Shown: positions 14,256 through 25,492 of the stretch, piece by piece
Position numbering within the stretch: position 1 is the first letter of the stretch
Layout of the letters: each line of letters begins with the position of its first letter
Source of the DNA: Nymphaea colorata
Taxonomy: Eukaryota > Streptophyta > Magnoliopsida > Nymphaeales > Nymphaeaceae
Length of the DNA: 64,000 bases
NCBI RefSeq assembly: GCF_008831285.2
Contig: NC_045138.2
Coordinates: 14,582,571-14,646,570, forward strand
Direction of reading: 5' to 3'
The notes under the pieces: generated by a model
The model's database searches: none
The model's input: only the letters and a program-made list of their open reading frames with translations
What the model was told of the DNA's origin: nothing
Translations under genes and position numbers: made by a program

Positions 14256-14362
14256 TCGTCTAGTTTTCTGGCTGGGGGTTCTGCCCTCCGGCGAGATTCG
14301 AGCTCCAGCACCTCCGTCTAGATCGCTTCACTCTACCAACTTGGCTACTCACTAGCCAACTG
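14256..14362 (-). mobile_element. tRNA-like SINE head in antisense inside the VIT-like 5' leader
   Basis: On the minus strand there is a box A-like motif (TAGCCAAGTTGGTAGAGTG, about 14330-14348) and, some 30 nt later, a box B-like motif (GAGCTCGAATCTC, about 14293-14305). This is the internal RNA polymerase III promoter layout of tRNAs and tRNA-derived SINEs. It does not fold as a complete tRNA, so a SINE remnant is more likely than a gene. Confidence 0.45.
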
Positions 14363-14438
14363 CCATTGTCCTTGATTGTTGATCTTGCGTCTACTTGATC
14401 TTACCATTATCGTAATCGACATTTTTTTTGTAGACAAG

Positions 14439-15065
14439 ATGGAAAAAGTAGTGATTGGAGTGAACGATCATGCGATGGCGGGTGCTGAGAAGACTGAGTT
14501 CGATTACTCTCAGAGGTCTCAGTGGCTGAGAGCTGCCGTTCTGGGCGCCAACGACGGCCTCGTCTCCACGGCTTCCCTGATGATGGGGGTGGGGGCGGTT
14601 AAGCAGGAAATCAAGGCCATGATGCTTTCGGGGTTCGCCGGACTGATGGCCGGAGCTTGCAGCATGGCCATCGGGGAGTTCGTGTCGGTATACTCGCAGC
14701 TGGAGATAGAGGTCGCTCAGCTGAAGAGAGACAAAATGAGGGGTGAACAGGGAGGCCGTGAGGGTGAGGAAGACGGAGGAGGGCAGCTGCCTCGGCCGTT
14801 TCAGGCGGCGTCGGCGTCGGCGATGGCATTCACGGTGGGTGCAATCGTGCCCCTGCTGTCTGCTGCGTTTGTGAGGGAGTACTGGGTCAGGGTTGGGGTG
14901 GTGGCCGGGGTATCAAGCGTGGCGTTGGTGGCGTTTGGGGCGACGGGAGCTGTGCTCGGCCGGTCGCCGGTGGTCCGGTCGGCGGCAAGGGTGCTGATCG
15001 GAGGGTGGGCAGCCATGCTTCTTACCTTTGGGCTCATGAAGTTGGTCGGGTCGAGGGTGATGTAG
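14439..15065 (+). CDS. Vacuolar iron transporter homolog (VIT-like/nodulin-21-like, CCC1 family)
   Basis: The product is a 208-residue membrane protein of the plant VTL (nodulin-21-like) branch of the CCC1/VIT family. Members move Fe2+ (and sometimes Mn2+) into the vacuole. The start is the first ATG (MEKVVIGVND); the open frame extends upstream but without ATG. TM1 (about 30-53) carries the family block LRAAVLGANDGLVSTASLM. TM2 (about 59-82) contains GLMAGACSMAIGEFVSVYSQ. A short charged loop (about 85-115) stands where full-length VITs have a longer cytosolic metal-binding domain. TM3 to TM5 cover about 122-144, 149-172 and 182-204. The gene has no intron, as is usual for VTLs, and the GC-rich coding sequence stands out from its AT-rich surroundings. 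Substrate is inferred from the family. Confidence 0.93.
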   Translation: MEKVVIGVNDHAMAGAEKTEFDYSQRSQWLRAAVLGANDGLVSTASLMMGVGAVKQEIKAMMLSGFAGLMAGACSMAIGEFVSVYSQLEIEVAQLKRDKMRGEQGGREGEEDGGGQLPRPFQAASASAMAFTVGAIVPLLSAAFVREYWVRVGVVAGVSSVALVAFGATGAVLGRSPVVRSAARVLIGGWAAMLLTFGLMKLVGSRVM

Positions 15066-15151
15066 CATTAAGGCCAGTACGTGGTGGGTGTTGCATGTCG
15101 AAGCTGTCTGTTTCATGCAGCATTAATCTCCTAGCTAGTTTGAGCTTTCTA

Positions 15152-15190
<39 letters not shown>

Positions 15191-17190
15191 ATACAGTGAG
15201 GAGAGAGATGAATAGGTATTCTGATCTTTGACGTATGTTTTGCATGAGGCAAGATCTACGAGAGCTTGTTCTGCAGGCCTGGTTTCATCATGCATGAATG
15301 CATGGTGGCTGTTTGTTAAATAAGTAAAAGTTTGCACGTCTCTCTCTCGTTATAAAAAGGAAGAAAAATGAACGAGTAGTTCGATCGATGCATGATTTGC
15401 ATGAAGCGCATTCCATAAAAATTTGGTGTGATCACGAGATAGATGCATTCAATCAAAAATTTGGATAACAAGTTGTCACCAATTTTACAAAATTCGGCAG
15501 AAGAAACAAAATGAAACAGAAAACAAGCAAAAGAGAGAAAGAGAGAGCTTAAATCCTAGTACTTGGGGATTATGGGAATCGAACTGATGGCAGGTTAAGC
15601 TGTGTTAAGCCCTTTGGAGCCCAAAAAAAAAATAAATAAATAAAAGAAAAGGGAGAGAGAGCTCCATCAATATAGTCGTTGCAACCATATCTCTTTATCA
15701 TTTATATCTAGTGATGTTCTACCTAACCCCATCTTCCTGATTAAAAATAAAGCATCCACCTAACTCCATCTTACTAATTAATTAAAAAAGAAACTATAGA
15801 ATAAACACAACCCACATTCTAACTCACTCATAGATGTCGAAAAATGTTCTCTTCACAACCTTTTTGCGATGTTTTTATGAGTAAGTGAATGGAAGTCAAA
15901 TCCCATGTACCAATGAAAATAAGGATAAAATTTCACATAGTTTAGCATTTGTTTCATTGTTTAATCACACAACTTTGGAGAAATTTGTCTCCTTGAGTCG
16001 ATCTCCTGAAGATCTGGCTCCTGCTCCTTCATGAGGACACAACAGTTGAGAGTCCAGTATGGTAGATGCAGAAGAAAGAAAGAAACTGGAAAAAAAAAAA
16101 ACATTTGAATATTTGGGCTCTCTTTGTTCGATATAAGATCTAATTTATGGAGATGCTTGACATATTTTCTTGATTTTTATTACCTTTTGTGCATTTTTAA
16201 TTAGTTTTTCTTATGTTCTTTAGATTTTTCATCCTTCAACATAAATTTTGATTTGAATCTTATTTTGAAGTGATTCTCATTTCTGACTCGCATCAATGGA
16301 TTCTGGTCTTTTTACTGACGACGGATTCGATTAAGGAGTAGCTTTTTGCAATACTAGAGGCCACTCGAATACTCCACCTGAATGATGAATCCCCTTTCTA
16401 GTTAAAGTGTAGAAAAGAAAGAAAAGCCAGTGAAGGATCCACGTTGTTCATGGGCATTATCAGCGTGGGAAGATGATAACTGACATCATTGCTCAGGAAT
16501 TATTTCTGGCTTTGTCTTTGAGAAAGAAAGCTCTACCTGCAAAACCATGTGCACCAAGATTCCATGGAATGGTTCTTTTTGCAACAAGGCGACCAAAATC
16601 ATGACAATACAATGCGAGTTCCAGATCGAAGTATCTAATTGAGACAATGGTCCTGCTTGAAACGGGGAAGGTTTAGATTTGAGTTAGTTGGATGCCAATT
16701 AATTAATTTGGTGAAATTTTTTCAATTCACCATTTGTTTTCCGAAATATAAATTTAAAAAAAAATTGTGTAACTTTTTGTAGGCTCAAGATGGGAACCAT
16801 CGTCAAAGCATTTTTTTTAAAAGTAATTTCATTCGTGAAATATAAATTAAAAAATGGTGGAATTTTTTCTTGGCTGAAGATGGCAATGATTTTTTCAAGC
16901 ATCTTTGTAAGCAAGTAATGTCGGTCACTTTAGTCGACAAGTTTACTACGGGTGCGCTTACATTGCAAAGCAGTCTTAAACCCCAAAAACAGAGAGAAAG
17001 AGGAGAGTTTCAACCCTGCTTCATACGGTTTGAAAACTTTGAACTAAAGTGGAGACATGTTAGTTTATTGACAACATTTTCTAACGGAATTGTTTGTTAT
17101 AGATTTTCTTGGGGATAATTTATGTAGACCACCACTTTGGAAAATGAACAAAAATTTGAAACCACTGTCAGTTATAGGTTTTAACGGGTT
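15066..17190. other. 3' flank of the VIT-like gene and intergenic DNA
   Basis: A (CT)n tract at 15150-15191 lies within about 130 bp of the stop codon and may be in the 3'UTR. The remainder is AT-rich and shows no gene. Confidence 0.5.
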
Positions 17191-17195
17191 CAATA

Positions 17196-17300
17196 CAGTG
17201 GCGGAGCGGTATGGCGACTGTGTGGGCAGTTGCCCTTCTTAGAATTTCTTTATTTTTAAATTAGCATCTTTAAACATATATATATTATATACATATCCCA
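17196..17300 (+). mobile_element. MITE-like end beginning CAGTGGCGGAGC
   Basis: CAGTGGCGGAGC followed by TGTGTGGGCAGTTGCCC resembles the ends of the elements at 12084 and 46281. The far end was not identified, so extent is approximate. Confidence 0.35.
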
Positions 17301-17785
17301 CCGAATATGAGTATTTTTAAAGCCAATTTTTCTAGCTCCTTTAAATATGAAACCAACGTGATCCATACTGAGTATGTTGGAACTGAGTTTGATACAAAAG
17401 AGCCCGGCCTGAATGTTAGGGTCTGACATGTACCGTGTGACAGGTTGACAGCAAGGCCCAGCTTTCACTTTTAAAAGGACCTGGATATGGTTCCCATTGG
17501 GGATCCAGATCCTGGCTAAAAGCTAGCCTCACTCAAGCGGACATGGGTCTGGTTCGGGCCATGCAATGCAAGGGTGGTCCGAACCACTGCCACTAAGTCC
17601 ATGGGCCCAGCCCGACTATTATTAGGTCAAGCGTTGGGCTTCCATTTGGATTGTTCTAATTTTTCTGCCATTAAGGTGAAGCTGGTTATACTAAATTTCC
17701 TGTGCGTCTGTTTAAAAGAAAAAGTAAAATTTACAAAACAAAAAAGAGAAATAAAAAAAAAATGAAAAGACTCAAACATTTCTTT

Positions 17786-17980
17786 TAGCACACTGGCGCG
17801 GGGGACCGCTAAGAACTCGGGTCGAGTCCTTGGGCATCACCTGCCCGCTTCAGATGTGCTTCAGTCCATGGCCGTAAAGGGCCCGAAACAAGCTCAGAAC
17901 CCAGGGGAGAGGGTGACGAGGGGGGGGCCTCTGGCCTCTCTTAGGGGGGTGGAATGAATCACTCACCCTAAAAAAAAAGA
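17786..17980 (+). mobile_element. SINE-like element, copy B, with poly-A tail
   Basis: A box B-like motif (TCGGGTCGAGTCC) lies in a tRNA-like head. The 3' module, containing GGGGGCCTCTGGCCTCTC then TTAGGGGGGTGG and CTCACCC, matches copy A at 9.0-9.2 kb. The element ends in an A-rich tail (17970-17997), as expected for a LINE-mobilised SINE on the plus strand. Confidence 0.6.
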
Positions 17981-18370
17981 AAAAAAATAATAAAAAATGT
18001 CTCATTTTTTTTCTTTTGGCATACTTTTGTTGCATGCACCGAGCGGCCCACACAACTCACTCCCCCTTTTATGTGCCAAAATTCTGGGCCAGCGTGATTC
18101 CCATCACCTGCTGAGACACAGAGAAAAAATCAGAATCCAAGCAGATTAAAGACGAACACCTGATAGTACATGAACCAAACTATTGTACTATTAGCATATG
18201 ACAACAATTCAGCAATAATGTTCCCAGGCGGTTAAACCCTTCTAGTTCTGCTGCAACCTGGTCCTGCTGGAAACCGGCAGATTGATCAACTCACGATTGT
18301 GAAAACCAAGTCCATCTCTAGCAACTTGAACAAAAATGATAATGATCCGTCCGAATCATGGGGAAGAGCA

Positions 18371-18540
18371 CGCTTAATTGTGCTCGGCGCACGTCAAGAG
18401 GTGCGTTGCTAGTTTGATTCTCATGAGTGCAATGCTTTTAGCTTTTAAAGAGCTAGTTTGATTCTCATGAGTGCAATGCTTTTAGCTTTTAAAGAGCGAG
18501 ACGAGGTACCTGAGTTGAAACTTGTACTGTCGTGACTGGA
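18371..18540 (+). mobile_element. SINE-like element, copy C, with internal 44-bp tandem duplication
   Basis: It shares TAGTTTGATTCTCATG and GTACTGTCGTGAC with copy A. A 44-bp unit (18408-18451 and 18452-18495), which includes the box B-like motif, is perfectly duplicated. That recent change doubles part of the presumed internal promoter. Confidence 0.5.
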
Positions 18541-19546
18541 GATGCACAATGGAAACTTGCAATTCATAAGGATTTCTCATTTATGTGATCAGAAGCAACA
18601 AGCGGAAAAACAACTCTATAAACTTGTTAACGTTTCAGTTTTCACCAAATCGGTAGCCGGCCTCTGTTATAGTCTAGCAAAGCTCATAGAGAGAGAGAGA
18701 GATCAGATTCCATAAAGTTAATTTGCTGTTCCAGCTTCACGAGCGCCAAATCTAATTATTTATACAGGCAGGTTCACCACTGTTCTTAAGAGAACCTACT
18801 TTAGTCATGTTTCTTAACAAGAATGAAATCTTGGCTTCGGTTTTTCGGGATAGAAAACTCCACCAAATTTTGATGCATCGCAAGCCCTTTACTTTTGGTC
18901 TTCTTCTTTAAGACAATGCAATTCAAAGCTGGTTAAGGGTAAAATAATCCAAGCTTTTGTCCATCATATTGTTCGATTAGACTGTTCTATATATATATAT
19001 ATATATATTCAATCCTTCTTTGCTCTAGTCAGTGGGGTCACAAAATAAAAAAGACAAACAAAAGCCTAAGACGACTGCCAGTAGAGTCCAAACAAAGTTG
19101 AAAGTCCCCAAAAGAGTCCCAACTCGATCAATGGCCATAAACCCATTGATTAGCCATTCCAATAGTTGGTTTCAGACTCAGCTTCCAACTCCTCAAATTC
19201 CATATGCTTGCCCTCATCATTAGCCAAAAGAAAAGGCATTGCATCTAATTATAAATATAAGGTCTATCAAACGATCAAATAAACATATAATGTTAACAAC
19301 TAAAAGCCACTTAATTTAAAGCTTAATTACTCGGTGAGATAATTAAATCTCATGCTCCCACCATTTAAAAAATGACAATTTGTGCACAAGATCATGACTG
19401 TGAATCAGCATCCTTAAGTTTGTTTTAAAATGCCAATCACGTCCCAAATTTTCTAAAGCCTTAGGGACCGGTCGGTCTTACTCTTACATACTGTACAAAG
19501 CTCTTGGAGCTTACACATTGCGCAGCTTAATTTTAAGCTGAGTCGT
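18541..19546. other. Intergenic DNA downstream of the ATL gene
   Basis: No gene was seen. It contains an (AT)n tract near 18989-19008. The part nearest 19546 is likely the 3'UTR of the minus-strand ATL gene. Confidence 0.5.
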
Positions 19547-20209
19547 TCATCTATAGCCAAGTATGAGCCCTTCTGGACCTAGTGGCTGCAGAAACCCTGA
19601 GAACCCTGCTTGGTTCATGACCAGGCTGCCGGAAATTGGCTTCGGATTGGCGCTCACTAGGCAATGCCTACATGTCGGGCACGACGAGTGCGATGCGAGC
19701 CACGTGTCGATGCATTTGAGGTGGAAGCCATGGTTGCACTTGGGAAGCACCCGGACCGGATCGCCGGCGACGAACTCGGACAAGCATATGGCACATATGG
19801 GGTCAGAGCTTGAGAGTTTTGAGCTGGTTGAGTAGAGAAGTGTTGGGAGGCTCATGACTGCTTTCTTCTTCAGGCCGGTGTTGGCGGCCCGGGCTGCCCT
19901 TTGCTCGGACCTCCTCGAGCACTGAAGAGCACATCTAGCTACAGAATTGAGCCCTAGCGCACATACAAGTGCACATAGGAAGAGAGCGAGGATCAGTGCT
20001 AGATTGGCATCAAAACTTGCTCCTCCGTCGTCAAAGGTCTCTGTTTCAGAGTTACTGCTTCCGGTACCGGGAAATGGGTGGCTGCTGCCTGAATTTAGTG
20101 CTAGAGGTTGGTTGCTAGGAGACTGGACGAGTAGCTTTCTAGACCTGATGGAGCCTAGAAGAGCTTGAGAGATCACGAAGGAAGAGGAAGAAGCATAAGA
20201 AGAAAACAT
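19547..20209 (-). CDS. ATL-type RING-H2 finger protein, probable membrane-anchored E3 ubiquitin ligase
   Basis: This 220-residue, intronless gene belongs to the plant ATL family. A hydrophobic N-terminal stretch is followed by a transmembrane helix at about 68-90 ([20 protein letters not shown]). Next come a GLD-like motif ([17 protein letters not shown], about 111-127) and a canonical RING-H2 domain with ligands C139, C142, C158, H160, H163, C166, C177 and C180. P178 and W170 suit E2 binding. I chose the ATG at 20209 because the open frame upstream of it has no ATG. ATLs of this size (ATL72-80 group) act in ubiquitination at endomembranes, often in stress or nutrient signalling. The substrate is unknown. 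Confidence 0.93.
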   Translation of the reverse strand: MFSSYASSSSFVISQALLGSIRSRKLLVQSPSNQPLALNSGSSHPFPGTGSSNSETETFDDGGASFDANLALILALFLCALVCALGLNSVARCALQCSRRSEQRAARAANTGLKKKAVMSLPTLLYSTSSKLSSSDPICAICLSEFVAGDPVRVLPKCNHGFHLKCIDTWLASHSSCPTCRHCLVSANPKPISGSLVMNQAGFSGFLQPLGPEGLILGYR

Positions 20210-20250
20210 GATGCTTAAGGTTGGAGCTTGAAGCAAGTGTTAATGGTGAG

Positions 20251-20260
20251 ATATATATAG
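20251..20260 (-). promoter_or_regulatory. TATA box of the ATL gene
   Basis: A CTATATATAT run on the minus strand lies about 45 bp before the start codon, implying a very short 5' leader. Confidence 0.5.
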
Positions 20261-20263
20261 ATA

Positions 20264-20478
20264 CTAAAGTGTTTGCATTTGAGTTTAATATTTGTTTGAA
20301 AGATTATCTTTCTTTTGAGTATCTTGGGGGGATCATTAGTGTTGTAGCTTTTCTAAGGTAGGTTGCTCTTGGTCCATGCATGCTTTTATATTACTCTGTG
20401 TGTTTAGATGCCGCATTTCGATTAGGCGAAACCGGTGGCATCAGCTTCGGCTTGGCTTGGCTTCCATTTCCCTTGAGA
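20264..20478. other. Proximal upstream region of the ATL gene
   Basis: No further feature was recognised. Confidence 0.4.
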
Positions 20479-20479
20479 T

Positions 20480-20692
20480 TCGTAAGCAGGGGAAGAGGGA
20501 AGAGGTCCCCTTAGGCCATAGCGTCACCCCAACTATTTGAAAAAAAAAATACATTAAAAATTTTTAAAAAAAAATTAGTTGTGCAATGTATTTTTTAGAT
20601 TCAGATTCAGTTTGGTCCTACCCGGATTCGAGGTTGAACTGTTTGGCTCGCCTCTGAAAAAAATTCTGGCTCCACCCATGGTCGTAAGTGTC
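20480..20692 (-). repeat. Dispersed repeat family R, copy 2
   Basis: It contains GGTCCCCTTAGGCCATAGCG, an A-rich middle, TTTGGTCCTACCCGGATTCG and a terminal GAAAAAAATTCTGGCTCCACC. It is the same family and orientation as the copies at 6.8 and 25.4 kb, and lies about 300-480 bp upstream of the ATL start. Confidence 0.75.
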
Positions 20693-21350
20693 GTACCAAT
20701 TAATCTTTTTACATGAACAATTGGATTTCAAAACTAAAGATAATGCAAGTGTGACAAACAACATAAGATAAGAATGAAAGTAGGTGAGTATCAACATCAT
20801 AAATGATAATTTTCTTGGTGGCCGCCATTTTGACAACAAAGTGCGGTCCTACCTCCTCTTCTGTAATCATAAATTGACATCAACATTCAATTTCTTGAGT
20901 TGGGGATACATTTTTATGTTTGGTATGGGACTTTTCATGCACACAATCTATTTCATGAATCTGTCCTAAAAAATGAAATAAGTTGATGAAACAATATGTT
21001 AGCACAGTAATCCTACCCATTAACACAAAGGGGTTGAAGGACCATACATCCCTCTTGGCACAAAGGGATTGATGCTCATGCCGTTCGAACCAGTGACCAG
21101 CTCCCTTCCAGCCCTCAAAGATACCCAAAGATGTAACTGGCTATCAATCATTTTAAGGGAGTGAAATAATCCTTTGAATATAGATGATGGTCCCTTGTTT
21201 CTCCTCCATGACATTCACTTTAATTCTAATGAATTGTTATATATAATCCAAAGGAATTAACCTTTTTTCTTAGTTGTGCTTAATTAAGATAAAGAAAAGA
21301 TTGAGCATCAAAAGCTAAAAGCAAATAATCAACTAAGAGATTCCATGTAC

Positions 21351-21352
<2 letters not shown>
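20693..21352. other. Distal upstream region of the ATL gene, no gene seen
   Basis: AT-rich sequence without recognised features. Confidence 0.4.

Positions 21353-21393
<41 letters not shown>
21353..21393. repeat. (AT)n microsatellite
   Basis: About 20 AT units. Confidence 0.95.
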
Positions 21394-21395
<2 letters not shown>

Positions 21396-21529
21396 ACGGA
21401 TGATTTAATAAATGTTGAAAGGGGGTCACTAGGGCCATTGAGCCGAGCCGCTTGAGCCGTCAAATAAATTAAATTAAAGATTTTAGTTACGTTTTGGAGC
21501 CTCCACTGAGCCGCCATCTGGACCCTCAA

Positions 21530-21630
21530 ACGGTGGACGTCCGAGCCACGTGTCCAACAGTTCGTGGGACCCACATGGGCAATCTGCATTGCTGACGTGG
21601 ATTTGGACCACGCGTTTCTGCCACGTAGAA
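21530..21630. promoter_or_regulatory. Cluster of ACGT-core (G-box/ABRE-like) motifs
   Basis: Within about 100 bp there are GACGTC-type (about 21536), CACGTG (21547-21552), TGACGTGG (21593-21600) and CCACGTAG (21621-21628) sites, plus CCACGCGT nearby. This density of bZIP/bHLH-type sites is unusual for the AT-rich surroundings. The nearest gene is the ATL gene, whose start is about 1.3 kb downstream on the minus strand. Function is inferred. Confidence 0.35.
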
Positions 21631-22541
21631 AGGCCCGGTGGTCCCCTTCAACAACTTAGGTGGGCCAGTGATGTCCTTCGGTCCTTCGAGTTCGGTTCAT
21701 GTACCGGATCCAAGTCTGTCCAATGAGGTCCGGTAAAGGAAGACCAAATATGAATGCCTTCGGTTCTATAGTTTTGCATTAGAATACCGAATCCCCATAT
21801 CCAAATTAATGTGAATCATGAGATCAGGAGATCCAAGTTAAGAAATAAGAGCGATTGGGTCCAGAAATGTTTTCACCTCCGATAGAACCGAAAATCTGAT
21901 GAGTGCAACTACCATGCCACAAGGACATAACATTCCAGTGCTGAATTGTTTTAGTTATTATGTTGCTGCCTCTCAATTATTCTGAATTATTTGCATGAGG
22001 AACAGTTTCTTCGATGATTAAAAAATGTGTTTTCAGCCAAGTTTCTTAGTACCAAATGCCTATGTAACATTAATCTAGGAGTTGGTAATGAAGTTCCTCT
22101 ATATGTATATTTGTACAAATATATAATCACAAAGAGAGAGAGGGAGACCGCAGCATACATATAATCTAGATGGCTTAAAAGTTTGAGATATAATTTTTTA
22201 TGTAACTGGTTAAATTGGTTGTGTGGGACCTGGAAGATGGACTTTTCTAGAGTGTGGTGCTTAGTGGCCCATCGTAATGCACCAGCACTCACTAGTATTA
22301 AATATGAGATGCTAATCCCATGATGTCCATGGTGTGAAAGTGTTGAAAGCATAGTTTGAAACACCCGAAACAGAAGAAGATCCTACAACTGAATTCGGAG
22401 AACTGCATATTCAACTGGCTAAAGATCATTATCAAAAACCAAGTTGGCCATAAGAGAGAGAATGAGAGAGAGCGAGACTTAGTTTCAGAAAAAGAATGAG
22501 CAAAGGGATGCAATTTCTGTTCATCGTAAGGAGGATACGGC

Positions 22542-22544
<3 letters not shown>
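21631..22544. other. Intergenic DNA, no gene seen
   Basis: No coding signal was recognised. Confidence 0.45.

Positions 22545-22608
<64 letters not shown>
22545..22608. repeat. Compound microsatellite (GT)n(GA)n
   Basis: About 16 GT units pass into about 16 GA units. Confidence 0.97.
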
Positions 22609-22614
<6 letters not shown>

Positions 22615-24288
22615 TTTTGAATTGAGTCCATGATAAACAAGCTTTACAGTTACAGCGTAACAGCAGTAACAGAAAGGTCCAGCTACAGAACTGCAGTATC
22701 AAGACTTGACCTCTAGCCCCCAATTTGATTCTTTTATATTCTCTTTTAACACCACCTATGATGTAGTAGAAAGAGAGAGAGAACACGAACAATTTTTAAA
22801 AAGTGATTTGAGTGTACCCCGAGTAATGTACATTATCATTTTGGATCATCGTGAAGATGATCATGACACTGCAGCTATACATTCGAATCCTTGAGATTGT
22901 GGTTCTTTGTCCACTTGCATAGCCTGCCTTTCACTAAGACCAGAGGATTCGAGAAGATCAGAAGGGCATCCCACAGCTTGATCACATATTTGGAACTCGT
23001 GCATTATTGTTTTCAGCACTTTCTAAGACCCGTTTTTTGACACTTTATGTAACCCGAACTTTCCAAGGTTTAAAATAATGGATTACAGAACATCTTTACA
23101 GAGTGGAGTCCATTCAAAGTACCTTTTTGTGTGGTTTAATTATCTTATCTGTGCAGATAGAGCAGTACATAGTGCTAAGTTTACAGATGCAAACTCTTGG
23201 GACCAAGATCAACTGTCTGATTGACTTTAAATCGATTAATTAGTAAAATTAAGTGGTCAAAGTTGGTACTGCCCAGTTTTAGAATACGAAAATTTTGCAA
23301 TGATATGAACTTGAATTTAGTTGATCCTTTCTACCACAAATCTGATTCTAAGTTTCATTATACTATACTGTGGTGAGGTTGGATCTAATAGTACGATTCG
23401 GCAAGTTTGGCCGTCCGCATAAACATAAATTAGAGATCAAACAGAAAGAATCTTATGATATTTTTATCACGTATTTATCAGATTGAAAACTATAACTACT
23501 TTTTAATATTAATACACGATGCCACTATTGAGTATATTCTTTAATTTATCTCTCCCTTGTTATTGGAAAAGTACCGATATCCACAGTATAGCAGTGTAGA
23601 ATGACTTTACTTTTTTTTAACTTATCCAAACATTCTATCTTGTTGCTTTCAGAAGTGCGGGTTGTATACTTGGTTTGGCCATTTGCTTGTGTATGCATTC
23701 TTCATGAATTTTGTGTTTATGGCACAAGGGCACTGGTGAAGCTCCTGATTCGATGAGTCTTTGGTGTTGAATTCCTTTTTCATATGTTGAAACTAGCATG
23801 CAGGCGATTTAGTAGTGAAAACTAAAGCTACATCAGCATTTGACAGTAGATTTATTCAGATATCGCTAGACTAGTCCATATGTCAGTAAAAAATCAACAC
23901 CGAAGTCTTTTTCTAAATGGGTTTCATCAGATTGTTGTGTTTCGCCACGTGTTTAGAGTAGTGGGGAAGAAAGAAGTTGAGAAGTTCCATTGTTGAGATA
24001 TAATTGCACACTTTTTGTACAGTTGGATTAGACAGGAGTATTAGTTTCTCTCTCTTTTCCATCTCCGCTTGTTGCCCTCAAATTTTTCAGGAACGTGAAC
24101 ATCAATATTCATCATATCTTTTCTCCTACCTTGGAGGGAAAGCCATGATCTTACAGACACCTACTGCCACCGGCCTCTCTGTTGCCTGTATGACTTGCGA
24201 GATCTGAAAATGAGCAGAGGAGGCCTTATACATACCTGCTGGCTCTCTCTGTTCTCTGTATAACTTCTGAGAACTCGGAGAAAAAGCG
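22609..24288. other. Intergenic DNA, no gene seen
   Basis: A 28-bp string containing TCTAAATGGGTTTCATCAGA at about 23910-23936 recurs at 29620-29647 with different flanks. No gene was recognised. Confidence 0.45.
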
Positions 24289-25069
24289 GTGGAAGAAAGG
24301 CTCGCCTGGGTGGCCAAGCTTGAAAGCAGATCCACAGAATATGGCGATGCAAGATACCTGAATAAGATGTCGAAGACGTCGATTTACAAATTGCCTCATG
24401 ACCTTGTCTATACTTCAGGGTCCACTAGCAATAACACTACACCCCACAGATGGCCTCCTTCGGCCCTTACCACCACGCTCTTCTGCCATTTCCAAGGAGG
24501 GCTACCTGACCTTATCGGTGAGTACGTTGTTCCACAGACACATGCTTTGGAAGAAGGGATTTTGTGCTTCTTTCGTGCTTCTGAAAATTCTCTGGTGAAT
24601 CTTTTCCTTATTGTCGATCATGGTTGTGTCTGCAATTGTGTAGATACATCTTAGCCATTTGTAGCAACCCTTAGATGCCTACTCCTTTGCTGAAATTGTG
24701 TTTTCAGCAATATGGAATTCAATCAGATCTGGTTCTGCTATATGGTGAACTAGTGTTTTGGCTTTATGGCTGAAATTGTGTTTTCAGCAATATGGAATTC
24801 AATCAGATCTGGTTCATGCCGATATAGGTTGGGACTTCCATAACAGGTGGTCTTTGAGGTCCAGCTTAATGAACACAGAGGAAGACAAAGGATTTCACTG
24901 GATGGTAGAATTTGGGCTCCCTGAAATTGTTTTTTTGGATGATGTCGATGTTAGGAACGAGGCCCTCTCATACGTTCTTACCATACCGAGAACAAAACTG
25001 AAGAAGAGGAGGAAGAAAGATTTTATGTGGTGCAAAAACAAGCAGGGTGGAGCTAACCATTTTTGTTAA
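24289..25069 (+). other. Two unrecognised open reading frames around an 80-bp-period duplication
   Basis: Open stretches at 24289-24654 and 24758-25069 would encode about 121 and 103 residues. The second contains FHWMVEFGLPEIVFLDDVDV and a lysine-rich tail. A 47-bp unit (24689-24735, repeated at 24769-24815) separates and overlaps them. I recognise no family, and the proteins do not look like the known genes in this window. They may be a decayed gene or a transposon scrap. Confidence 0.2.
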
Positions 25070-25279
25070 GCTAACCATTTTTGTTAGGAGTATAGTTGGC
25101 AAACTCGAGAATTGGTAGACCATCGGGTAAGTGGGTCAGCGAGATGACTCGGTGATTCTTACTATAACCTTGTAGTGTAATCAATTGTTTCTCCACCTAG
25201 AGCAACATAATCTTGATTATAAATAGGTAATGAATCGACAAACACTTAGCTTGTATTTATTTTTATCTCTCTTTCTCTC

Positions 25280-25307
25280 TCTCTTATATATATATATATA
25301 TATATAA
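25280..25307. repeat. (CT)n/(AT)n microsatellite
   Basis: A short compound tract immediately before R-family copy 3. Confidence 0.9.
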
Positions 25308-25308
25308 G

Positions 25309-25492
25309 GGAAGGGGGTCTGCCTAGGCCATGACCCCTCCCTGGCCAATGAAAAAAATAATTACATTGAAAAAAATAATATTTTTTAATTACACAATATA
25401 TTTTTTGGATTTCAATTTAATTTTGTCCTACCCAGATCCAAAGATTGGACTATCGGTCCGCTTTTGAAGAAAATCCTGACTCCGCCCATATA
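25309..25492 (-). repeat. Dispersed repeat family R, copy 3
   Basis: It starts with GGCCATGACCCCTCCCTGG and has an A/T-rich middle, TTGTCCTACCCAGATCCAAA and GGTCCGCTTTTGAAGAAAAT, ending CCTGACTCCGCCC. (AT)n tracts flank it on both sides, which suggests insertion into, or growth from, a TA-rich site. Confidence 0.75.

Noticed and set aside
14280-14360. A functional tRNA gene on the minus strand
   Set aside because: Box A and B motifs are present but no complete cloverleaf or acceptor stem can be paired, so a SINE head is the better reading.
19547-20236. Nine extra N-terminal residues on the ATL protein
   Set aside because: That extension would start at TTG; the first ATG is at 20209 and the TATA-like box lies just upstream.
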